From JAFDYH01 sp049840875 (GTDB taxonomy: Bacteria > Bacteroidota > Bacteroidia > Chitinophagales > Chitinophagaceae): 64,000 nucleotides of DNA. The notes beneath the pieces were generated by a model. The model did not search any database. It saw nothing but the letters and a program-made list of their open reading frames with translations, and was not told the origin of the DNA. Each line of letters begins with the position of its first letter. The stretch's first letter is position 1. A program made the translations under genes and the position numbers. The DNA is taken from assembly GCA_049840875.1 (NCBI GenBank), contig JASGJE010000011.1, positions 1,178,001 to 1,242,000 on the forward strand, read 5' to 3'. Positions 1-8,582 of this stretch are shown one piece after another.

Positions 1-930
1 ATAGTCATAAGCGAGAAGCTTATAAGTTTTAGGTTTAGTTTGCTCTCCGGCTTTGGAAATAATGTCTTTTAAAACACCAATTGACCCATCATAATCTTTC
101 TTCGCCCAAAGAGTTTGCGCTCTTAAATAATTAGTTTGTACATCAGCATCTGAATTAGCAATGTATTTTTTTGCATAATCATCTGCCGGGTCATATTTCT
201 GTCTGTATAAGTTATAATAGTAGAGATCATAATAAGCGGGAGCGAATTTGGGATCCATAGCAACAGTCTTATCAAGGTTTTCGGTGAAAACCTCCCAGTT
301 CTTTTGTGTTTCGTAGATTTTCGCTTTCCTGTATTCTGCTCTTGCCAATGCCGGATTAGCTGCAATTGCCTTATCATAATTCTGTACTGCCAAACCACCA
401 TCATGTGTTTTGCGATAAGCATCCCCTAGATTAAGAAAGATATCGCCGTTCTTTGGATCACGGTCTCCGGCAGCTTTTAATTTTTCTATTGCATAAGCAA
501 TGTCGCCTGCTTTTGCATTGATATTTGCGCGGCCGATTGCATTCAGCACGTTTGGATCATCGCCTTTTTTGGTACGGCTTGCGGTCAGAGCCGCTTCAAA
601 CCGTTGACGGGCTTCATTCGTTTTGTTTTCCATCAGATCGATCTGCCCACGGCCAACAATAATCATTGGCGCATTACCATTTGTAGCAAGCGCTTTATCG
701 TAGGTATCTTTTGCAGACTTCACATCGTTCATTTCGATGTAGGTTTGCCCAAGCCAGTAAATCGCGTCAAGATTGTTTGGGTTTGTTGCAATAAGCTTGT
801 CAAAAACGCCTTTTGCACTTTGGTCTCTGTCGGCATACAGGTGATTAATGCCTTCCTGGATGGTTTGCGCCATCAGTTGTGAAATGCTGATGGAACCTGC
901 CACCATTAATGCGATTAAATTTTTCTTCAT
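1..930 (-). CDS. TPR-repeat secreted/periplasmic protein, 3' end cut by the window edge
   Basis: The reading frame is open from an ATG at 930 to the window edge, giving 310 residues with no stop. It begins with a signal peptide (MKKNLIALMVAG, hydrophobic core, then an MAQ cleavage region). The rest is tetratricopeptide-like helical pairs with repeated motifs such as LDAIYWLGQTYIEMND and GDIFLNLGDAYRKT, spaced about 34 residues apart. TPR proteins of this kind are scaffolds; no enzymatic motif is visible. It lies 42 bases downstream of the PstS-like lipoprotein and is probably the last visible gene of the tonB transcript. A role in envelope assembly or transport together with TonB is inference from position. 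The C-terminus is not in the window. Confidence 0.85.
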   Translation of the reverse strand, partial: MKKNLIALMVAGSISISQLMAQTIQEGINHLYADRDQSAKGVFDKLIATNPNNLDAIYWLGQTYIEMNDVKSAKDTYDKALATNGNAPMIIVGRGQIDLMENKTNEARQRFEAALTASRTKKGDDPNVLNAIGRANINAKAGDIAYAIEKLKAAGDRDPKNGDIFLNLGDAYRKTHDGGLAVQNYDKAIAANPALARAEYRKAKIYETQKNWEVFTENLDKTVAMDPKFAPAYYDLYYYNLYRQKYDPADDYAKKYIANSDADVQTNYLRAQTLWAKKDYDGSIGVLKDIISKAGEQTKPKTYKLLAYDY

Positions 931-972
931 TTTTCTATTCACGTTTAAGAGTTGTAAATATAATCAGTTCTT

Positions 973-1914
973 TTATTCGCTGAGCTTTACCGACCGAATC
1001 CTCAAATCTTTTTGCATCGGTGCCAGGTATGCTCTCTTGAAAATCAGTTGTCCTTTTTGACCGCTCATAAAGTTTGCAAATCCATGCGCCAATCCATCGT
1101 GCCTCTCTTTCATTACATAAACCAAATCACGTACCAGCGGATACCGCAATGTATATATAGTTGCGGGCACCGGAATCAGGTAAGTGCCTTTTTCTCCTGA
1201 AGCTTCAAGGCTCGCTATCTTCACCTTTGTCAAAAAACTTTGCTGTGTTGAATCTTCCGGGTTGCCAATCCAGTTTACACCAATAAATCCAACAGCATCA
1301 GGTGTTTTGGAAACATAATCCAGTACTTCTTCACTTGTTTTTCCGGCTACTGTTTTCGGTGATAGCGTATCACCTTTCAATAATGAATCGACGATATAAC
1401 GCACTGTGCTGGTTGCCTTCAATCCGTCAAATACCGGGATTAAATTTTTGCTAAACTTTCCTGTGAGTATCTGCTTTAATTCTTCGATTGTAAAAAGTGA
1501 ATCTTTCGCATCTTTATTAAGGATTACGGCAATAGCATCCCGCGCAATGATCATTTGCTCTGCTGCCACTTTCATGGAATCAGCGAGAAAATCATCTTCT
1601 TGCTTTGTCACTTTGCGGGTTACTATCACCATGCGGATACTATCAATACCAAAATCCCTGAAACAATCTGATTCAGGTTTATAATGAACAATGATATGTG
1701 CATCAGGATTTAGCGCCTCAAATACTTTTACCTGGGAATCGATAACCGGTTTGAACGTTTCATCAGAGCTGATATTTATCGTCCCTTCAGTATGAGTATC
1801 CTGGTTTTTTCTATCGGAGCGGCTGGAACATCCGCTTATCACAACAAATAATATAATTGAATAAAACACCTGCCTGACCATATTCATAATCCTATCCTTT
1901 TTTATACATGCCAT
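973..1914 (-). CDS. PstS-like substrate-binding lipoprotein
   Basis: This 313-residue protein has a lipoprotein signal: a basic start, a hydrophobic stretch and lipobox ISGC near residue 29. The mature part resembles PstS/PBP-like phosphate-binding proteins, with ISSDETFKPVIDSQVKVF near the start and a late YPLVRDLVYVM segment. Family knowledge makes it a periplasmic phosphate or anion binder, but no Pst permease genes are visible, so it may serve the TonB system instead. Its ATG abuts the stop codon of the preceding 101-residue gene (TAA then ATG). An internal ATG at 1887 is an alternative start that keeps the signal peptide. PstS-like plus TonB plus TPR is a gene order I associate with this phylum; that is recollection, not a search result. 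Confidence 0.8.
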   Translation of the reverse strand: MACIKKDRIMNMVRQVFYSIILFVVISGCSSRSDRKNQDTHTEGTINISSDETFKPVIDSQVKVFEALNPDAHIIVHYKPESDCFRDFGIDSIRMVIVTRKVTKQEDDFLADSMKVAAEQMIIARDAIAVILNKDAKDSLFTIEELKQILTGKFSKNLIPVFDGLKATSTVRYIVDSLLKGDTLSPKTVAGKTSEEVLDYVSKTPDAVGFIGVNWIGNPEDSTQQSFLTKVKIASLEASGEKGTYLIPVPATIYTLRYPLVRDLVYVMKERHDGLAHGFANFMSGQKGQLIFKRAYLAPMQKDLRIRSVKLSE

Positions 1915-2220
1915 TTAACTAAAATAATTTTTTTTATATCCCCTGTAAATTCTCCAGCAACCATAGAATACACACAAGCCGCCGAAAAACCTGTCTAACA
2001 TTGTAGGTGGTCCATCACCAAGGGGAAGATGTAGTTTATCATGAAAAAGAAAGATAATCCCTGCACACAACATTAGTATGCCCATGCCGTAGTCCATCAC
2101 AGACTTCATCTGGCTTACCTGCTTTCTTTTCTTGTTTTCATATTCTTCCAGCATAATCACGTTTTCAGCGGGTAGCAATTTAACCCAATTTTTCACACGA
2201 AATCTTTTCAGCGATTTCAT
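1915..2220 (-). CDS. Small hypothetical membrane protein, 101 aa
   Basis: A basic amphipathic N-terminus (MKSLKRFRVKNWVKLLP) is followed by a charged segment and then two hydrophobic helices, one around YGMGILMLCAGIIFLF and one around RFFGGLCVFYGCWRIY, ending in a basic tail. I do not recognise a family. It is sandwiched in the tonB cluster, 39 bases after the tonB stop, and its own stop directly touches the ATG of the PstS-like gene, which argues for co-translation. A function in anchoring or assisting the TonB/PstS-like system is only positional inference. Confidence 0.7.
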   Translation of the reverse strand: MKSLKRFRVKNWVKLLPAENVIMLEEYENKKRKQVSQMKSVMDYGMGILMLCAGIIFLFHDKLHLPLGDGPPTMLDRFFGGLCVFYGCWRIYRGYKKNYFS

Positions 2221-2259
2221 TTATAAAAAAGTAAAATAGCATTGGACTATCATTCACTT

Positions 2260-3066
2260 CTATTGGTCAGCTCCTACGAATGTTACAGCTTGCGTAAATG
2301 TAGTCGCAACTTTAGTTCCATTCTGAATAGCCGGATCCCATTTCGGCATTCGCTTAAAGGCCCGCAACACTTCTTTGTCGTAAGTATCGCCACCGCTTTG
2401 TACGATTTCTGTTTTTGTAATGGAGCCATCTGCGCCAACAACAAAACGAACGAGAATCATTTTCTTTTCACCGGCCTCAAGATCGGCAGGCGAACTCAAT
2501 GTCCTTGAAAAAAATAATGCCAGTGCCTGCGGACCTCCTGGAAAAGATGGTTGTTTCTCGAATGGAACAAATACCGTTTCCTTTTCTGGCTCTTTGGTTT
2601 CGCTTCCTTGTCCTTCCTGCGGGTTACTTACTGCTTTACTTGCATCTACAGGAATGATACCATCTTCATCTCTATTGGAAATCGCCACATTCGTTAAATC
2701 TTTTTGATCTACGATTGGCTTATCTGCTTTATCGTCTTCTACAATTTTTATTGTTTGAAAGTCTTTTTGCGCAACAGTCTCTGGTTTCTTCGGCTTTACT
2801 GGCTCAATTTCTTTTGGCTTCTCAATATCAATTTGCGTTATAGTCACTACATTTTTGCCATTTGAGGAGCCACTGTCCGAAATTTTTTCAGATTTGCTTA
2901 AAAAAGAAATTAAAAAGAATAATCCTGCTGATGATAAAGCAACTCCCAATGCAGTCAGCAAACGATTATTATAATATCGCCGGAGCGCATAGGCGCCATA
3001 CGATTTGTTGCGGTGCTCGAATAAAATATCCAGCAAATCCGCTTTCAGGATTTCATTGTTGTTCAT
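2260..3066 (-). CDS. tonB: Energy transducer TonB
   Basis: This 268-residue protein has the layout of Bacteroidota TonB. It has a short cytoplasmic N-terminus (MNNNEILKADLLDILFEHR), one transmembrane helix around residues 33-53, a Pro/Lys/Glu-rich periplasmic spacer (PKEIEPVKPKKPE) and a C-terminal TonB domain running from PSFPGG to the end, with ILVRFVVGADGSI and RMPKWDPAIQNG motifs. TonB couples the proton-motive force, through ExbB/ExbD, to outer-membrane receptors. I chose the ATG at 3066 because the longer frame needs a TTG and adds an unrelated leader made of intergenic repeat. No exbB or exbD lies upstream; the neighbour is a divergent phosphatase gene. Confidence 0.9.
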   Translation of the reverse strand: MNNNEILKADLLDILFEHRNKSYGAYALRRYYNNRLLTALGVALSSAGLFFLISFLSKSEKISDSGSSNGKNVVTITQIDIEKPKEIEPVKPKKPETVAQKDFQTIKIVEDDKADKPIVDQKDLTNVAISNRDEDGIIPVDASKAVSNPQEGQGSETKEPEKETVFVPFEKQPSFPGGPQALALFFSRTLSSPADLEAGEKKMILVRFVVGADGSITKTEIVQSGGDTYDKEVLRAFKRMPKWDPAIQNGTKVATTFTQAVTFVGADQ

Positions 3067-3125
3067 GGCTATACTTTGAAAATGAGATGCAAAGAGCCGA
3101 AATAATCCATAAAAACAATTAGCAG

Positions 3126-3183
3126 TTGGCAATTGGCAGTTGATGGCAACTGAATACTGCTCACTGCTGACTGCACACTATCT
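3126..3183. repeat. Heptad-phased intergenic repeat element A
   Basis: The divergent interval between tonB and the phosphatase gene is built of 7-base words. Left-arm units start at 3126, 3133, 3140 and 3147 (TTGGCAA is the first). Right-arm units start at 3156, 3163, 3170 and 3177 (ACTGCTC is the first) and resemble the reverse complement of the left arm. A CAGTTG/CAACTG hairpin with a 4-base loop lies inside the left arm. The right arm runs into the -7 box of the phosphatase gene. Confidence 0.6.
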
Positions 3184-3186
3184 TTG
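3179..3186 (+). promoter_or_regulatory. -7 promoter box (TATCTTTG) four bases before a start codon
   Basis: TATCTTTG matches the Bacteroidota -7 consensus TAnnTTTG and is followed by four bases and then the ATG at 3191. With a transcription start a few bases downstream of the box, the mRNA would be leaderless or nearly so. The same TATCTTTGCG string precedes rlmN and trmD with identical spacing. No clear -33 TTTG is visible; that region lies inside the repeat element. Confidence 0.6.
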
Positions 3187-3190
3187 CGCC

Positions 3191-3673
3191 ATGAAAATTT
3201 TAATGGTTTGTCTTGGCAATATCTGCCGCAGTCCATTGGCTGAAGGCATTTTGCAGGATAAAGTGAAAAAGGCCGGACTCGATTGGAAAATAGACAGCGC
3301 AGGAACCAATCGTTATCATACAGGCGAAGCGCCACATCGCCTCTCGCAAAAGGTAGCAAGATTACATGGCATCGATATCAGCAATCAGCGTGCAAGAACG
3401 ATAACGCCGGAAGATTTTGATCGCTATGATAAAATCTATGCATTGGCCAGCGATGTAATTCATGATATGAAACATGTTGTCGGGAAAAAATTTAACCCGG
3501 CAAAAGTGGATTTGCTGATGAATGAAATCTTTCCCGGACAGGATATTGACGTGCCCGATCCATATTATGGTGGAGAAGAAGGATATCATGAAGTATACAA
3601 AATGATGAATGATGCATGTGAATCGATTATAGGAAAATATGCAAAGGAAGAAGCAGTAGGCAATAAGCCATAG
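3191..3673 (+). CDS. Low-molecular-weight protein-tyrosine phosphatase
   Basis: This 160-residue enzyme has the CX5R phosphate loop near its N-terminus (VCLGNICRSP, Cys7 and Arg13) and the general-acid DP pair at Asp123-Pro124 in DPYYGG, the two signatures of the family. It should hydrolyse phosphotyrosine or a related phosphoester in the cytoplasm. The start at 3191 puts the P-loop at the usual distance from the N-terminus; the upstream in-frame ATGs are inside intergenic repeat. The last residues (AVGNKP) and the stop codon are encoded by intergenic repeat element B, so the native C-terminus may have been rewritten by it. A role in exopolysaccharide control, known for some family members, has no support from the neighbours here. 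Confidence 0.92.
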   Translation: MKILMVCLGNICRSPLAEGILQDKVKKAGLDWKIDSAGTNRYHTGEAPHRLSQKVARLHGIDISNQRARTITPEDFDRYDKIYALASDVIHDMKHVVGKKFNPAKVDLLMNEIFPGQDIDVPDPYYGGEEGYHEVYKMMNDACESIIGKYAKEEAVGNKP

Positions 3674-3742
3674 GCTATAGGCCATACGTTTTACAAAAGC
3701 AATTGCTTTTTTGCCTATAGCTTACAGCCCAAGGCCTAAAGC
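3659..3742. repeat. Heptad-phased intergenic repeat element B with terminator-like hairpin
   Basis: Four 7-base words start at 3659, 3666, 3673 and 3680 (GGCAATA is the first, GGCCATA the last). Four inverted words start at 3711, 3718, 3725 and 3732 (TTGCCTA is the first). GCTATAGGC at 3674-3682 pairs with GCCTATAGC at 3713-3721. Between the arms lies the palindrome AAAAGCAATTGCTTTT (3695-3710) followed by T residues, which could terminate the phosphatase transcript. The left arm overlaps the last codons and the stop of the phosphatase gene. Confidence 0.65.
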
Positions 3743-3777
3743 AGATTCTTAACTAACACTCTTAGATATTCTCATCA

Positions 3778-5145
3778 ATGGCAAAAGTTAATGTCAGTTT
3801 ACCGCAAGGAACGAGAGATTTTGGACCGGAAGTCGTTCACAAACGTAATTACATTCTAAATACAATTCGTAGCGTCTTTGAATTATACGGTTTTCAACCA
3901 TTGGAAACACCGGCAATGGAAAACCTGGAAACACTGATGGGTAAATATGGAGAGGAAGGTGATAAACTGATTTTTAAAATTCTCAATAACGGATTAAATG
4001 ATGCTAAGAATATTGAAAAGGCAAAAGCAGCATTTGAAAAAGTGTTAGACGGAAAGAACGATAAAAATCTTACTGAGCGTGCACTACGATATGATTTGAC
4101 AATACCATTTGCAAGATTTGTCGCGATGAATCACGGTACACTCACATTTCCTTTTAAACGGTATCAAATACAACCCGTTTGGCGTGCGGACAGACCGCAG
4201 AAAGGTCGTTACCGCGAATTCTATCAATGCGATGCTGACGTTGTCGGAAGCAATTCATTATTAAACGAAGTCGAACTCGCTATTATTTATTTAAGCTCTT
4301 TTAAAAAACTAGGTATTGATGTTGAATTAAAAATCAATAATCGTAAGATTTTATCGGCGCTTGCAGAGCTATGTGGTGGTGCTGATAAAATGACAGACAT
4401 AACCGTAGCCATTGATAAATTAGATAAGATCGGATTGGAAAAAGTAAAAGAAGAACTGGCGCAACGTGGATTAACGGATGCACAAATTGCAACGATTGAA
4501 ACTTATCTGAGCATCGGGGGCTCTAATGACGAAAAGCTAAACCAGGTCAAAGCTCTTTTCAATAATATTGATACTGGTAAACAAGGAATCGCAGAACTTG
4601 AAACAATCTGCACATCACTCATCACTCATTACTCATCATTCACTATCGACTTTACGCTGGCTCGCGGTCTTAACTACTACACCGGAACCATCTTCGAAGT
4701 AAAAGCAAACAATGTGCAGATGGGCAGCATCGGCGGTGGCGGTCGCTATGATGATCTCACGGGTTTGTTTGGTGTACCTAATATTCCAGGCGTCGGCATA
4801 TCGTTTGGCGTTGATCGTATTTACGATGTGATGGAAGAACTGAGTCTTTTTCCGGATGAAGTACATTCCGGCACACAGGTTCTTTTTTTTAATCTTGGAG
4901 AAAATGAAAGCGCTGCTGCATTCGTTATTATGCAGTCGCTGCGAGAAAAAGGAATTCGTTGCGAACTATTTCATGAAAACGTAAAAATGGACAAGCAATT
5001 CAAATACGCTGAGAAAAAAAATATACCATATGTAGTAATTATCGGTGAACGTGAATTGCAATCAAACACTTGCACGCTAAAAAATATTCGTTCCGGGGAA
5101 CAAAAAACTATTTCTTTGCCTGAGCTTACAGAAAATACTTTTTAA
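3778..5145 (+). CDS. hisS: Histidine--tRNA ligase
   Basis: The 455-residue protein is a class II aminoacyl-tRNA synthetase that charges tRNA-His. Visible marks are the N-terminal PQGTRDFGPE, motif 1 around ETPAMENLETLMGKYGEEGD, motif 2 in RYREFYQCDADVVG, the HisA-type LARGLNYYTGTIFEV, and the motif 3 region GGGRYDDLTGLFG then GVGISFGVDRIYDVM. A C-terminal anticodon-binding domain follows. Length is normal. The ATG at 3778 places the first motif at residue 10. The next gene starts 10 bases after the stop, so they are likely cotranscribed. Confidence 0.97.
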   Translation: MAKVNVSLPQGTRDFGPEVVHKRNYILNTIRSVFELYGFQPLETPAMENLETLMGKYGEEGDKLIFKILNNGLNDAKNIEKAKAAFEKVLDGKNDKNLTERALRYDLTIPFARFVAMNHGTLTFPFKRYQIQPVWRADRPQKGRYREFYQCDADVVGSNSLLNEVELAIIYLSSFKKLGIDVELKINNRKILSALAELCGGADKMTDITVAIDKLDKIGLEKVKEELAQRGLTDAQIATIETYLSIGGSNDEKLNQVKALFNNIDTGKQGIAELETICTSLITHYSSFTIDFTLARGLNYYTGTIFEVKANNVQMGSIGGGGRYDDLTGLFGVPNIPGVGISFGVDRIYDVMEELSLFPDEVHSGTQVLFFNLGENESAAAFVIMQSLREKGIRCELFHENVKMDKQFKYAEKKNIPYVVIIGERELQSNTCTLKNIRSGEQKTISLPELTENTF

Positions 5146-5154
5146 ACCATCTTT

Positions 5155-6816
5155 ATGAAACTTACGAAACTTATTGCTTCTTCGCTGTTATTCTTATCTT
5201 TTTGTGTCAGCTCAAATGCCCAGGTAGACTTAATTAAATATCTGCCGGAGAACGCCTCGGCAATTATTAGCTTAAACAGCGCCAGTCTGAAACAAAAAAT
5301 GACATGGCAGGAACTTGCACAAAGCAAATTTTTTGAAGCGCTTGTGAAAAAGGCGCCTATGGAAGTGAAGCCTTTTTTGAGCAACCCTGATGGTCTTGGC
5401 CTGGATAGAAGTCCCGAAGTTATTATAGCAATCGTGGGTGATGAAAAGAATCCGAAAAACGGGTATGCGGCAGCATTTATCCGGATGAAAAATATCGATC
5501 AGTTCACCGAAGCAATTCAGAAATTATTCAAGAATCACCCGATAAAAACAATCGGCGCTAATAAAATAATGATTGATCAGGATGGCGCATTTGGATGGAA
5601 TAAAGATATGGCCGTCATCACTATGGGAGAAAACAATAAGGAATTCAGAAGCGCAAAAACGCCAAAAGCCATGACCGTTGCCACGGAAAACAAATTCAAA
5701 ACTTTGACGGATCGTTGCATCAGGCTACTAACTGTAAAATTAAATAGCTCCTATACTAAAGATCCTCGCTTTACTTCGTTAATGAGCTCTGAAGGTGATA
5801 TCCGCATGTGGTCTACAAGCAGTTTCAAACCGCTACAGGATATTTTTAATAAAAAAAAGCAGGCGGTAGCTGTTAGCCCCAAATTAAAAGGCGGTGTGAA
5901 AGCCGCGGTTATCAATTTTGACAACGGGCAAATCAGCTGGCAAACGAAAAGTTATCTCGCCAAGTCGGTCGATTCTCTTTATAAAATTTATCCGGGTAAT
6001 AAGATCAATACAGATGCAGCGGGTCGTCTCCCGGGCGGCGATGTGTTGGCCTACATTTCGATGAACTACTCATTTGATTTGTTCAAAGCTCTTTTTGAAA
6101 TAGCTGGTGTAAAAGACATGGCGAAGGGTGCTTTTAAAAATAATGAATTCAAAGGCCAGGATTTCAGCGACGCTCTTGCAGGAGATCTCACAATAGCCGT
6201 GGTGAAAGCTGATGAATTTGCCGTTGATGATTCTCTCACACAAAACCTCGGTGGATTGCAATTGTTCCTGACCGGTGGTATTAAAGACAAATCAAAATTT
6301 GAAAAGATTGCCGCAAGCATTAAAAAGAAATCAGACAGCCTCGCAAACGGCAATGGCAAAGGCGCTAAATTTTTAAGTGGCTTGAAAGATGGTCTTCAAT
6401 ATGATGATAAAAGCTTTGTATTATCATTATCGCCCCAGGCCGCTGCTGGATTTATGAAACGGTCTCCCGCTGCCGCTTTACCGGTTTGGTTGCAATCCTA
6501 TAACTCTGCGCCGGCATTTGTATCACTTGATCTGAAATCTATCTTTTCCCTCATTATGCAAATGAAGAAAGGAAATACAAATGAGGAATCACAGGAACTA
6601 TTGAAAAGTTTTGACCGGCTCGTATACTCAGGCGGCACTTATAATACAGATCACCTCGACAATAAAGTTGAAATTCAGTTCACCGATAAAAGTCAGAATT
6701 CATTAAAGCAATTCATAAGCATTATCGGCACGGCTGCTGACGCGGAAATGCGAAAAAGAGATGCGATGATGAAAGACGACGAACTGCCACCGCCGCCACC
6801 GAAGGAAAAAAACTGA
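5155..6816 (+). CDS. DUF4836-like exported protein
   Basis: A 553-residue protein with a signal peptide (MKLTKLIASSLLFLSFCVSSNAQ). The mature sequence contains YLPENASAIISLNSASLKQKM and several repeats of the type found in DUF4836 proteins of Bacteroidota, which are exported and of unknown function. The C-terminus ends in an unusual proline-rich run (DDELPPPPPKEKN). It starts 10 bases after hisS and ends facing the GNAT gene. I infer an envelope location from the signal peptide and cannot suggest an activity. Confidence 0.75.
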   Translation: MKLTKLIASSLLFLSFCVSSNAQVDLIKYLPENASAIISLNSASLKQKMTWQELAQSKFFEALVKKAPMEVKPFLSNPDGLGLDRSPEVIIAIVGDEKNPKNGYAAAFIRMKNIDQFTEAIQKLFKNHPIKTIGANKIMIDQDGAFGWNKDMAVITMGENNKEFRSAKTPKAMTVATENKFKTLTDRCIRLLTVKLNSSYTKDPRFTSLMSSEGDIRMWSTSSFKPLQDIFNKKKQAVAVSPKLKGGVKAAVINFDNGQISWQTKSYLAKSVDSLYKIYPGNKINTDAAGRLPGGDVLAYISMNYSFDLFKALFEIAGVKDMAKGAFKNNEFKGQDFSDALAGDLTIAVVKADEFAVDDSLTQNLGGLQLFLTGGIKDKSKFEKIAASIKKKSDSLANGNGKGAKFLSGLKDGLQYDDKSFVLSLSPQAAAGFMKRSPAAALPVWLQSYNSAPAFVSLDLKSIFSLIMQMKKGNTNEESQELLKSFDRLVYSGGTYNTDHLDNKVEIQFTDKSQNSLKQFISIIGTAADAEMRKRDAMMKDDELPPPPPKEKN

Positions 6817-6861
6817 TAGCCCTATGGCAGCCATCATTTCTTGTGAACTATGCTGTAAATT

Positions 6862-7392
6862 TTATTGATCTATATTCAGTTTATATAGCCAATATTTCTT
6901 TCCATAGCGTGGAGGTATTTCTTTCACTATTGTAAAGCCAAGACCTTCATAAATATGCCTTGCCGAATCCATAAATTCTGATGTATGGAGGCCGACAATT
7001 TTTTCGTTTAATTCTTTTGCCTTGTCGATACACATTCTTGTCAACGTTTTACCAATTCCTTTGCCCGAATATTCAGGATGTACGCCCACCATTCGGATGT
7101 AACACCATTCTATGGGATAGATATCGGTAGGGTTTCCATGTGGTATAAGAAACGCCATACCAATCACAATATCATTTTGTGTACAGATAAACGACTGTGA
7201 AAGTTGAATCAACTCTTTCCAGCCATTTTCATTATTCAAAAAATTAAACAGCTTTTCCTGGTTATCGGTTGTTAGTAGCGGAGCAAACTGACCATATGAG
7301 GCAATGCCCAACGCTTTCAGCGATTGAACGTCATCTTGCGTAGCATTGCGATAATGAAATAACATAGAAGCTGAATCAAAAATGTTGATCAC
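6862..7392 (-). CDS. GNAT family N-acetyltransferase
   Basis: 176 residues with the GNAT acetyl-CoA fold: N-terminal LFHYRNATQDDVQSL, the central strand CYIRMVGVHPEYSGKGIGKTL containing the pyrophosphate-binding Q/R-x-x-G-x-G/A-type loop (GKGIGK), and a late ARHIYEGLGFTIV motif. The acyl acceptor is unknown. The GTG at 7392 overlaps the thiolase stop in a four-base GTGA, which suggests translational coupling. An ATG at 7365 would begin exactly at the domain (MLFHYRNATQ) and is equally plausible. It ends 45 bases from the convergent DUF4836-like gene. Confidence 0.88.
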   Translation of the reverse strand: MINIFDSASMLFHYRNATQDDVQSLKALGIASYGQFAPLLTTDNQEKLFNFLNNENGWKELIQLSQSFICTQNDIVIGMAFLIPHGNPTDIYPIEWCYIRMVGVHPEYSGKGIGKTLTRMCIDKAKELNEKIVGLHTSEFMDSARHIYEGLGFTIVKEIPPRYGKKYWLYKLNIDQ

Positions 7393-8582
7393 ACTTTTTC
7401 ATAAATGATAGATGCCCCCTGCCCTACGCCAACACACATGGTCGCGAGACCATAGCGGTCATTTACCCTGTTCATCTCATGAAGCAATGTTGCTGATATC
7501 CGTACACCGCTACATCCCAATGGATGACCAATAGCAATAGCGCCTCCATTCACATTTACTTTATCAGTATCCAATTGCAATTCCCGGATACAGGCAATAG
7601 ATTGCGAAGCGAACGCCTCATTCAGTTCAATCTTATCAATATTACTAACGGTGAGGCCAGCACGTTTTAACGCCTTGCGTGTTGCGGGCACAGGTCCTAT
7701 TCCCATAATAGCGGGATCTACACCGGCAACAGCCATAGAAACTATTCTCGCAATCGGAGACAATTCATATTTTTTTATCGCATCTTCACTCACGATCAGC
7801 AAAGCAGCGGCGCCATCATTTATACCGGATGAGTTGCCTGCGGTTACAGTTCCATCTTCCGCAAAAGCAGGCTTCAATGATGCCAGTTTTTCAATAGTTG
7901 TTTGTCGCGGATGTTCATCTTGCACGATCCAGCTTACCAATCTGTCTTTATACATTTCCACAGGGGCTATTTCATCATCCCATTTGTTGTTCTCTTTCGC
8001 TGTGAAATATTTTTCCTGCGAATGCAAGGCAAACTGATCCTGTTCTTCTCTTGTTATTCCCCATTTTCTTGCAATGTTCTCCGCCGTTTCACCCATTGAA
8101 TAGGGATAATACATTGACGCAAGCTTATTGTTTGTAAACCGCCATCCAAGTGTTGTATCAAACAATTCATTGTTTCGTTGAAAGGCAGATGAAGCCTTTG
8201 CCATTACAAATGGCGCCCTGCTCATACTTTCAACACCACATGCGATTACAATGTCTGCATCGCCACACTGTACTTGTCTTGCACCATCCATAATAGCCTG
8301 TAGACCCGAAGCGCACAAACGGTTCACCGTGTTGCCTGCAACAGTCACTGGTAAGCCTGCGAGGAGCAAAGCCATCCGGGCTACATTGCGATTGTCTTCA
8401 CCAGCCTGGTTGGCATCGCCGGCAATCACATCTTCGATATCATTTACATCAATGGTTTCATTGCGTGCCAGGATCGTTCTGATTACATGCGCCAGCAAAT
8501 CATCTGGTCGTATGCTGCTTAGTATACCACCATATTTTCCAATTGGCGTTCTTACTGCGTCTATTATATATGCTGCTTTCAT
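7389..8582 (-). CDS. Acetyl-CoA acyltransferase (thiolase), PcaF/PaaJ-like
   Basis: This 397-residue thiolase carries the nucleophile in NRLCASGLQ (Cys90), the His in GGAIAIGHPLGCSG and the second Cys in TMCVGVGQGAS. It should cleave 3-oxoacyl-CoA or condense acetyl-CoA. GIGPVPATRKALKRAGL and the overall length suit degradative thiolases such as 3-oxoadipyl-CoA thiolase, but no aromatic-degradation genes adjoin it, so the substrate is open. The start at 8582 (MKAAYIIDAVRTPIG) fits the family; the longer frame adds 25 unrelated residues. It overlaps the downstream GNAT gene by four bases. Confidence 0.9.
   Translation of the reverse strand: MKAAYIIDAVRTPIGKYGGILSSIRPDDLLAHVIRTILARNETIDVNDIEDVIAGDANQAGEDNRNVARMALLLAGLPVTVAGNTVNRLCASGLQAIMDGARQVQCGDADIVIACGVESMSRAPFVMAKASSAFQRNNELFDTTLGWRFTNNKLASMYYPYSMGETAENIARKWGITREEQDQFALHSQEKYFTAKENNKWDDEIAPVEMYKDRLVSWIVQDEHPRQTTIEKLASLKPAFAEDGTVTAGNSSGINDGAAALLIVSEDAIKKYELSPIARIVSMAVAGVDPAIMGIGPVPATRKALKRAGLTVSNIDKIELNEAFASQSIACIRELQLDTDKVNVNGGAIAIGHPLGCSGVRISATLLHEMNRVNDRYGLATMCVGVGQGASIIYEKV

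Noticed and set aside
3126..3183. Heptad elements as CRISPR or insertion sequence ends
   Set aside because: Units of 7-8 bases have no spacers, and no transposase or target duplication is visible.
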